DNA of 64,000 nt from Allosaccharopolyspora coralli (GTDB lineage Bacteria; Actinomycetota; Actinomycetes; Mycobacteriales; Pseudonocardiaceae), in contig NZ_CP045929.1 of NCBI RefSeq assembly GCF_009664835.1, positions 62,001 to 126,000 of the forward strand. Reading direction: 5' to 3'. Position 1 is the stretch's first letter; every line of letters starts with the position of its first letter. The notes under the pieces are model-generated. The model did no database searches and had not been told where the DNA came from. It worked only from the letters and a program-made list of their open reading frames with translations. The translations under genes and the position numbers were made by a program. Shown here one piece after another: positions 58,328 to 64,000 of the stretch.

Positions 58328-59524
58328 CTACAGCGCCGCACGGCTGATGGGGCAGGACATACAGCGGGGCCCGCCGCGACCGGTGCCGAGCTCGGATCCG
58401 CTGATCCGCAGCACCTCGATGCCTGCTTCCTCCAGCCGCGCGTTCGTCTCGGCGTTGCGTTCGTAGGCGACGACGACACCGGGGGCGACGGCGAAGGTGT
58501 TGTTGCCGTCCTCCCACTGTTCGCGTTCGGCCGTGACCGGGTCCAGTCCGGTGTCGATGACGCGCATCCGCTCGATCCCCATCGCCCGGGCGGTGGCCTC
58601 GAGGAACGGCTCCGGTCCGGACACCTCCAGGTCCTTGTCGACCGGGCGCATCGAGTATGCGGTGAGCGAGTCCTGGATCGCCGGGTACATCACGACGGCG
58701 TCGCGGTCGACCATCGTGCACACGGTGTCGAGGTGCATCGAGGCGCGAGTCTGAGTGATCGGGACGGCCAGCACGGTGTGCGCGAGTCCGTCGGCGAACA
58801 CCGAGCGCGCGAAGGATTCCGCCCCTGCGGGTGTCGTGCGCTCTCCCACGCCGACGGCGAGGACGCCCGGCGCGAGGACGAGCACGTCGCCGCCCTCCAC
58901 GGGTGCCGAGTGCGCCCCGTACGCGCGCGGGGAGTGGGCGAAACGGGGGTGGTAGGCGTAGACGAGGTCGGTCAGCGCGGACTCCCGCCGCCGGGCGGGC
59001 AGCAGCAGTGAGGCGATCGCGACCCGGTCGCCGACCCAGACCGACGAGTCGCGGGTGAACAGTAGGTTCGGCAGCGGATCGATGGCGAAGTCGTGCGCGT
59101 GGTGCATCCGCCGGACCAGGGAGTGGCCTTCCGAGGCGGGCAGTTCCTCGAACGTCATGCCCGCGACGAGTACTTCGGCGAGTGTCTCGGGCGGCACCGA
59201 CGTGAGGTGCGACCGGAGCGTGTCGGCGACTTCGGTGCCGAGCCGGCGCTCGTCGACGCCGGAGTGCAGTGCCGACGCCTGGGCCCGGGTGTCGCTCAGC
59301 GTCTCGGTGAGCAGGTCGCGCAGCAGCAGCACCCCGACGCCGCGTGCACGCAGGGTCTCGGCGAACGCGTCGTGCTCGTCCTGTGCGCGGTCGACCCAGG
59401 GGATCGCGTCGAACAGGAGCTGGTCGTTGTTGCGGGGGGTGAGGCGCTTGAGTTCGTTGCCCGGGCGGTGCAGCAGCACCGTTTCGAGCGGATCGACCTC
59501 GCTCTGCACGTTCGGAGTACTCAC
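58328..59524 (-). CDS. arcA: Arginine deiminase
   Basis: Hydrolyses arginine to citrulline and ammonia, 398 residues. Family motifs [57 protein letters not shown] and the catalytic Cys in [11 protein letters not shown]. The start is placed at GTG 59524 ([22 protein letters not shown]); GTG 59545 is also open. No arcB, arcC or arcD gene adjoins, so it acts outside a classical ADI operon here. Stop codon TAG. Confidence 0.92.
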   Translation of the reverse strand: MSTPNVQSEVDPLETVLLHRPGNELKRLTPRNNDQLLFDAIPWVDRAQDEHDAFAETLRARGVGVLLLRDLLTETLSDTRAQASALHSGVDERRLGTEVADTLRSHLTSVPPETLAEVLVAGMTFEELPASEGHSLVRRMHHAHDFAIDPLPNLLFTRDSSVWVGDRVAIASLLLPARRRESALTDLVYAYHPRFAHSPRAYGAHSAPVEGGDVLVLAPGVLAVGVGERTTPAGAESFARSVFADGLAHTVLAVPITQTRASMHLDTVCTMVDRDAVVMYPAIQDSLTAYSMRPVDKDLEVSGPEPFLEATARAMGIERMRVIDTGLDPVTAEREQWEDGNNTFAVAPGVVVAYERNAETNARLEEAGIEVLRISGSELGTGRGGPRCMSCPISRAAL

Positions 59525-59649
59525 GCGGCGAAGCGTAATCGCCACGACCGGAAAGTAGGGTGTCCGCGACTAAAAACGACGGATCATTTCGCGAATCGCC
59601 CCCTTGGTCGGCTATTCGTTGTGCGCCGTGGTCGGGTCGGTTCGCCGGC

Positions 59650-60459
59650 TCACGGTAGCCACGACAGGTGGTCGCGCAGCAGGGCGTAGCCGACGAAGGC
59701 GACGACGTCGATGAGCGCGTGCCCGACGATCAGCGGCCAGAGCCGGTTGGTGCGTTGCCAGATCCGGCCGTACACCAGTCCCATGACGATGTTGCCGACG
59801 AACCCGCCGACGCCCTGGTAGAGGTGGTAGCTACCGCGGATCACCGCCGCGACCCACAGGGACGCGTTCTCCGACCACCCGAGTTGCCGCAGCCGCGTCA
59901 GCAGGTAGCCGATCATGAGGACTTCTTCGGCGAAGGAGTTTCCGAACGCGGAGAGGATCAGCACCGGGCCGCGCCACCATGCCTCGTCCAATGTGGATGG
60001 CTGCACGGTGAGGGCGAACCCGAGTGCGTGCGCGGTGAGGTACAGGCCGAGCCCCGGAATCCCGATGAGCGCGGCCAGCCCGGCGCCGGCGAGCACGTCC
60101 CGGCCCGGCCGGGTCCGGTCCAGGCCGACGCGCCACAGTGCGATTCCGCCGCGCCAGAGCAGGAAGACGCCGAGGGCGCCCCAGGCGACGAGGCGCAGTG
60201 CCTGGGTGACTTGCAGCGCGAAGTCGATCAGCCCCAGCTGGGCCTGCGAATCGTTGAGCCCGACGTTCTGGTCGGCGAGGGCCTGCGGCTTGAGCAGCGA
60301 GTCGACGAGCGAGAGCAGGCTGCCCACGGCGGAGAGGCCGAGCGTCACGGCGAAGACGACGACCAGTTCGATGGTGAGTGCGCGGCGTTCGGCGGGGTCG
60401 CGGACGACGCTCGGCTCGTCGGGTCGGGGCGGTGCCCACCAGTCGCGCAAGATGCTCAC
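59650..60459 (-). CDS. CPBP-family intramembrane protein (altered active-site motif)
   Basis: 269 residues with about seven membrane helices. The CPBP/Abi motif 1 (EExxxR) reads EEVLMI, where the usual Arg is Ile; the two later His motifs are present (RGSYHLYQGVGGF and VGHALIDVVAF). It probably belongs to the CAAX-protease-like family, but proteolytic activity is uncertain. GTG 60459 begins MSILRDWWAPPRPDE. Adjacent genes give no functional hint. Confidence 0.82.
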   Translation of the reverse strand: MSILRDWWAPPRPDEPSVVRDPAERRALTIELVVVFAVTLGLSAVGSLLSLVDSLLKPQALADQNVGLNDSQAQLGLIDFALQVTQALRLVAWGALGVFLLWRGGIALWRVGLDRTRPGRDVLAGAGLAALIGIPGLGLYLTAHALGFALTVQPSTLDEAWWRGPVLILSAFGNSFAEEVLMIGYLLTRLRQLGWSENASLWVAAVIRGSYHLYQGVGGFVGNIVMGLVYGRIWQRTNRLWPLIVGHALIDVVAFVGYALLRDHLSWLP

Positions 60460-60504
60460 ACCGGAACGGTAGAGGCTCGACGCCCTCGTCCGGTGCGGGG
60501 TCGG

Positions 60505-60897
60505 TCAGACCTGCTGGGGTTGCGGCACCGGACGGATGTGGCCGTTGCGGTAGCGCAGCGCCCTCGTCCCGGAGCCGAGAAGCAGGGCGTCGCTCACGTC
60601 GCGGCACTGGGCCGCCTTCCACAGCAGTGCGTGCGCGGCCACCCACGCGCCTGCGGGCCTCGCGGCGGAAACGTCGACCAACCGCACGAACATCCGGTAC
60701 CGCGAGAGCACGGGCCCGAACCAGGCGCCGTGGCCGCACCGGTCGACGAGCTCGACGAACACCGTCTCGCGCAACCCGACCGCGGTGTGCGGGCCGACCG
60801 GCCCGTCCAGGACGTCGAACGGCCGTGTGGACGCCAGCTCGGCGAGCACGGTGTGCGCGCTCACCGGACCACGCAGGAACACCCGGAACTCGCTCAC
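60505..60897 (-). CDS. Hypothetical protein
   Basis: 130 residues, mixed alpha/beta, no signal peptide or membrane helix. Features are an N-terminal strand SEFRVFLRGPVS, FVELVDRCGHGAWFGPVLSR and a C-terminal IRPVPQPQQV tail. I do not recognise a family. GTG 60897 start; it lies 45 bp upstream of the CPBP gene in the same direction and may be co-transcribed. Confidence 0.6.
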   Translation of the reverse strand: MSEFRVFLRGPVSAHTVLAELASTRPFDVLDGPVGPHTAVGLRETVFVELVDRCGHGAWFGPVLSRYRMFVRLVDVSAARPAGAWVAAHALLWKAAQCRDVSDALLLGSGTRALRYRNGHIRPVPQPQQV

Positions 60898-61004
60898 TGG
60901 TCCTCCCTCGCGGCTTCCGACGACCTGTCCGTGCGTTCCGACGCATCCGGTCGCCGCGCCGTTCCGAGCGAACCGACGCTTCCGGGGATGTCTTTCAGAA
61001 GGTG

Positions 61005-61140
61005 TTGCTCGGTGGGTCGAGTGGCCCTCCTCGCTGCGGGATCGGTATCTCGAGTGGCCTACCGACGCAGCGAAACTGCCCTCCTCGCGAGGCGGGCGCT
61101 GAGACCCCGGCGGTCGCCGGCACGACGCGACGACAGCTCA
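61005..61140. repeat. Dispersed hairpin repeat, family A, copy near 61 kb
   Basis: CCCTCCTCGCTGCGGGATCG, CTACCGACGCAGCGAAACTG, then CCCTCCTCGCGAGGCGGGCG and CTGAGACCCCGGCGG. Order and central block match copies 1 and 2, but the left outer block has decayed. It fills the gap between the DUF2470 gene and the hypothetical gene. Confidence 0.65.
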
Positions 61141-61154
61141 CTCTGCAAGGGCCC

Positions 61155-61931
61155 CTAACGGCGGTGGGCGGTGAGGAAGGGACAGCCGACGAGGCGGCGG
61201 AGTTCGACGCCCAGGGACTCCGGTGTGGTGGCGGGGCGGGCGAACGCCAGCCGCACGTCGTGATCGCCGGAGGAGCCCTCGACGCGGAGCCGGATCCCGC
61301 AGCGATCCAGCCCGAGTGGCCGGATGTGTCCGCCGCGCAGCTCGTCGGGCAGGTGGCGGACGAGCAGGCCGACGACGTCCCGGTGCGAGAGTTCGAGGTG
61401 TCGCAGCCACGCGTCCTCGTGCCGGTGGAACGGGTCCGGGCTGGCGGCGGCGAAGTCGTCGGGCGTCACCGAGCAGCTTCCTTCACCGTCGGCGACGACC
61501 AGCGAGGCGGTCCGCGTCCGCAGCACGCTCGCGCCGTGGCCGACGTCGAGCAGGCGTGGGTCGGGGCGTTCGTCGGAGAGCGCGAGCGCCGCCTCTCGTG
61601 CTTCGTCGCGATCGAGCACGCGAATCCAGCCGGTGAGCCAGAGCAGCCCGCGGACGGGTTCGCGCAGTCGTACCGGCGTCGGGTCCGCGACCTCGAGCAC
61701 GCCGCCGAGCTCGCCGTGCGGGGCCTGCCAGGCGGCGGCGACGAGCGGGTGTTCGTCGGCGAGCAGCAGCGTGGCGTGGCCGTCGGCGTGGACGTGGTGC
61801 AGCAGCGGGGTCACGCGCGCTGAGGTGTCGCTCGTCGGCATCAGTGCCGCACGGCCGCCGCGGACGGCGATGGTGCGGGCGCGTTCGGCGGGGCTCGGCG
61901 TGGCCGGTCGCCGGATCGTCGCGTCGCCCAC
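61155..61931 (-). CDS. DUF2470 domain protein, probably iron-regulated
   Basis: 258 residues. The N-terminal half (LLHHVHADGHATLLLADEHP) resembles the split-barrel flavin/haem-binding fold. The C-terminal DUF2470 domain contains DVVGLLVRHLPDELRGGHI and GLDRCGIRLRVEG, as found in HugZ-like haem oxygenases. GTG 61931 follows GGGAGG. An IdeR-type box 28-46 bp upstream of the start predicts repression by iron, consistent with haem-iron use. The enzymatic role is inferred, not shown. Confidence 0.75.
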   Translation of the reverse strand: MGDATIRRPATPSPAERARTIAVRGGRAALMPTSDTSARVTPLLHHVHADGHATLLLADEHPLVAAAWQAPHGELGGVLEVADPTPVRLREPVRGLLWLTGWIRVLDRDEAREAALALSDERPDPRLLDVGHGASVLRTRTASLVVADGEGSCSVTPDDFAAASPDPFHRHEDAWLRHLELSHRDVVGLLVRHLPDELRGGHIRPLGLDRCGIRLRVEGSSGDHDVRLAFARPATTPESLGVELRRLVGCPFLTAHRR

Positions 61932-61958
61932 TGCTCCGCCTCCCTGTCGCGCGAGTAC

Positions 61959-61977
61959 TTAGGGGAGCCTAACCCGC
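61959..61977. promoter_or_regulatory. IdeR/DtxR-type iron box upstream of the DUF2470 gene
   Basis: TTAGGGGAGCCTAACCCGC matches 14 of 19 positions of TTAGGTTAGGCTAACCTAA, with both half-sites TTAGG and CTAACC in place. It overlaps the expected promoter region just upstream of GTG 61931, the position of a repressor site. Confidence 0.72.
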
Positions 61978-62075
61978 ACTGCTCGATCAGGAAAGTGATC
62001 GCGCGCGAGACCGCCCGATTAGTCGTCGACGACCGGGTGGCCGGGGGCGGCCACAAGCCCGCCCCCGGCCGGGAG

Positions 62076-63275
62076 TCACGCCTCGGGGCCGCGGCCGGAC
62101 CAGCTCCACGCGTACGCGGGGTCCTCGCAGGCCTCGGCGGCCTCGCCGAGATGCAGCGGCCGGAACGTGTCGATCATGACCGCGGTCTCGTCGAACCGTT
62201 CCGCGCCGAGCGACGCCTCGACCGCCCCGGGTTGCGGGCCGTGCGTACAGCCGGAGGGATGCAGGGACAGCGAGCCGAGGCCGATGCCGGAGCCCTTGCG
62301 GGCCTCGTAGTCGCCGCCGACGTAGAACATCAGCTCGTCGGAGTCGACGTTGGCGTGGTTGTAGGGCACCGGGACCGACAGCGGGTGGTAGTCGACCTTG
62401 CGGGGGCAGAACGAGCACACCACGAAGTTCGGGCCCTCGAAGGTCTGGTGCACCGGTGGCGGCTGGTGCACGCGGCCGGTGATCGGTTCGAAGTCGCGGA
62501 TGTTGAACACCCAGGGGTAGAGGCAGCCGTCCCAGCCGACGACGTCGAACGGATGGTGCGCGTAGGTCATGCGGGTCATGCCTTCGCGGTGGCGCACGTA
62601 CACGTCGACGTCGGTGCCGTCGAGCAGCAGCGGCTGCTCGGGGACGCGGAGGTCGCGTTCGCAGTACGGCGAGTGCTCGAGGAACTGTCCCTTGGCGCTG
62701 AGGTAGCGCTTGGGCGGCCCGATGTGCCCGGTGGCCTCGACGACGAGCATCCGCAGCTGTTCGTCGCCGGTGGGCACCACGCGGTAGGTGCATGAGGTCG
62801 GCAGGACGACGTAGTCGCCCTCGGCGACGTCGAGCGCTCCGTAGATGGTCTCGACGGTGGCGGTGCCGGTCTGGATGTAGAGCAGCTCGTCCCCGGCGGC
62901 GTTGCGGTAGAGCGGGCTGGTGGCGTTGGGGGCGCTGAACCGGATCGAGACGTCGTTGTTGGTGAACAGCAGGCGCCGGTGCCGGACGGCGTCGATCTCG
63001 TCGCCGCTGAACTTGAGGTCCTGGGACCGGAAACTGCGGGGCTTGAGCGGCAGGTTGGCCGTCGAGCGCTCGGTGACGGCTCCGGTGCCGAAGGAGTCGG
63101 TGACGGTGACGGCGTTGGTGATCGCCGTGGGCAGGTGCCGGTGGTACAGCAGTGCGGAGTCGGAAGAGAAGCCTTCGACGCCCATGAGTTCTTCGGCGTA
63201 GAGGCTTCCGTCGGGCGCGCGGAACTGGGTGTGACGTTTGGGCGGGATCTCTCCGACCCGCTTGTAGAACGGCAT
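62076..63275 (-). CDS. hmgA: Homogentisate 1,2-dioxygenase
   Basis: Ring-cleaving Fe(II) dioxygenase of tyrosine/phenylalanine catabolism, 399 residues. Family blocks: PFDVVGWDGCLYPWVFNIRD, the metal ligands around NHANVDSDELMFYVGGDY and HPSGCTHGPQPGA. ATG 63275 (MPFYKRVGEIPPKRH) follows AGGGGAG; the open frame to 63329 lacks a ribosome site. No maleylacetoacetate isomerase or fumarylacetoacetase gene is in view. Divergent from a hypothetical gene that may share its control region. Confidence 0.93.
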   Translation of the reverse strand: MPFYKRVGEIPPKRHTQFRAPDGSLYAEELMGVEGFSSDSALLYHRHLPTAITNAVTVTDSFGTGAVTERSTANLPLKPRSFRSQDLKFSGDEIDAVRHRRLLFTNNDVSIRFSAPNATSPLYRNAAGDELLYIQTGTATVETIYGALDVAEGDYVVLPTSCTYRVVPTGDEQLRMLVVEATGHIGPPKRYLSAKGQFLEHSPYCERDLRVPEQPLLLDGTDVDVYVRHREGMTRMTYAHHPFDVVGWDGCLYPWVFNIRDFEPITGRVHQPPPVHQTFEGPNFVVCSFCPRKVDYHPLSVPVPYNHANVDSDELMFYVGGDYEARKGSGIGLGSLSLHPSGCTHGPQPGAVEASLGAERFDETAVMIDTFRPLHLGEAAEACEDPAYAWSWSGRGPEA

Positions 63276-63357
63276 GTGGGCTCCCCTGTCACCCGGTGAG
63301 GTGTCCGATAGTCGGTCACCTTTGTTCACTGGACGTTACGGCATTAGCGTGTCAGCC

Positions 63358-64000
63358 GTGTCAAGCGCTGTTGAGCTCCGCGCCCCTGGTCCGCGCGGCA
63401 TTCCGCCTCTTTTTGCCCGGTTGATCGATGACGCCGCGCTGTTCCCGCCGGGGGACGCGAGCGTGCCGGAGGCCGTGGCCTCTCACCTCGAAGCGCGCGA
63501 CGGTACGTTCGGCGGGCTGGTGGGCCCGATGCTGTGCAAGGCCTCCCGCCTCGCCGAGTTGATCACCGAGCTGGCGAAGAGCAAACCGGCGCGACCGGTC
63601 GAGTTGTCGCTGGTGTGCGACACCGGTCTCGGTGGTGTCCCGAAGGCGCTGTCGATCATCGAGGGGCGCACCGAACTGCTCGCGCTGCGCATGGTGGAGA
63701 TGCCGGCGCCCTCCGACGTCGACGACGTGTGGCTGGAACGGGTCTCGGAGTTCGTGCCCGAGGACGTCGTCCGCGTCGTCGAGCCGCGCCGCGGCGAAGG
63801 ATGGCTGGACGGCGTCAAGCGCGTCGCCGACTACGGCTGCTGGCCGAAACTGCGGTGCGGCGGACAGACGGCGGAGTCCTTCCCGACCGTCGACGTGGTC
63901 GCCGATTTCCTGGCGGTCGCCTCGACCCTCGAGGTCCCCTTCAAGACGACGACCGGCCTGCACCGTGCCGTGCGAGGCGCCGATCCGGAGACCGGTTTCG
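63358..64000 (+). CDS. Hypothetical protein divergent from hmgA (partial, 3' end outside window)
   Basis: At least 214 residues from GTG 63358, cut by the window edge. It reads MSSAVELRAPGPRGIPPLFA, LIDDAALFPPGDASVPEAV, VPFKTTTGLHRAVRG. The pattern resembles an alpha/beta TIM-barrel-like protein with the conserved-looking DDAALFPPG turn; I recognise it only as an actinobacterial hypothetical type, often beside homogentisate genes (from memory, unverified). It shares an 82-bp divergent promoter region with hmgA. Confidence 0.65.
   Translation, partial: MSSAVELRAPGPRGIPPLFARLIDDAALFPPGDASVPEAVASHLEARDGTFGGLVGPMLCKASRLAELITELAKSKPARPVELSLVCDTGLGGVPKALSIIEGRTELLALRMVEMPAPSDVDDVWLERVSEFVPEDVVRVVEPRRGEGWLDGVKRVADYGCWPKLRCGGQTAESFPTVDVVADFLAVASTLEVPFKTTTGLHRAVRGADPETGF

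Noticed and set aside
58328-59524. Arginine deiminase energy operon
   Set aside because: No carbamate kinase, ornithine carbamoyltransferase or antiporter genes adjoin.

Overview
The window is high-GC DNA (codon third positions almost all G or C) from an actinobacterium, most probably a member of the Pseudonocardiaceae (Saccharomonospora/Amycolatopsis/Saccharopolyspora type). The basis is the mix of gene families: an EspG/PPE-like/DUF3558 type VII secretion cassette, DUF6474-like, DUF5926 and DUF4328 proteins, an XRE-DUF5753 regulator, IdeR-type iron boxes, TTGTCCACA-type DnaA boxes and frequent GTG starts. It reads as ordinary chromosomal sequence. I see no phage, plasmid, transposase or CRISPR locus. 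It carries an unusual density of small dispersed palindromic repeats.

Layout. 1-1.8 kb: copper-handling copC/ycnI genes and a membrane protein (minus). 1.9-7.5 kb: osmoprotectant uptake, a BCCT transporter gene broken by an in-frame TAG, followed 3 bp later by a complete opuC-type ABC operon. 7.7-11.1 kb: gamma-glutamyltransferase and UDP-glucose dehydrogenase (minus), separated by a 30-bp tandem array. 11.5-15.3 kb: aldo/keto reductase, short-chain dehydrogenase and a RecB-like TM0106-family nuclease. 15.5-19.1 kb: a basic coiled-coil protein, glycerate kinase and an SLC13 transporter. 19.1-21.8 kb: a DnaA-box cluster and an OmpR-type two-component system with a small Pro/Asp-rich membrane protein. 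21.9-25.2 kb: one 1094-residue protein fusing a methyltransferase, a coiled coil and two glycosyltransferases. 25.5-30.3 kb: the type VII accessory cassette and a proline/glutamine-rich membrane protein. 30.5-36.5 kb: acyltransferase, a duplicated Lrp/AsnC regulator divergent from an M20 amidohydrolase-MHS transporter pair, msrA and dodecin. 36.7-39.8 kb: an MmcQ/YjbR-like protein, tRNA-Gly, an ECF sigma factor, a membrane protein and an Fpg/Nei glycosylase. 40-48 kb: a LytS/LytTR system interleaved with an S49 peptidase and two acetate-type SSS symporters, each with a small membrane partner. 48.3-54.3 kb: rhodanese, DUF4328, an M28 peptidase, a P450 and a SEC-C/DUF5926 protein. 54.4-55.8 kb: an ECF sigma factor and a frameshifted membrane protein. 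55.9-64 kb: ferritin and a DUF2470 protein, both with IdeR-type boxes, an XRE regulator, arginine deiminase, a CPBP protein, homogentisate dioxygenase and a partial gene.

The most notable points: (1) the TAG codon replacing an apparent CAG in the BCCT gene; (2) a GAGC-duplication frameshift in the protein co-transcribed with the second ECF sigma factor; (3) several dispersed repeat families - 44-bp palindromes that supply stop codons to the genes they separate, a hairpin family whose arms covary between copies, a MITE-like family with about 19-bp terminal inverted repeats, and 30-bp tandem/palindromic repeats; (4) the four-part methyltransferase-glycosyltransferase fusion.

All functions are assigned from motifs and general family knowledge read from the sequence. 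No database search was run.
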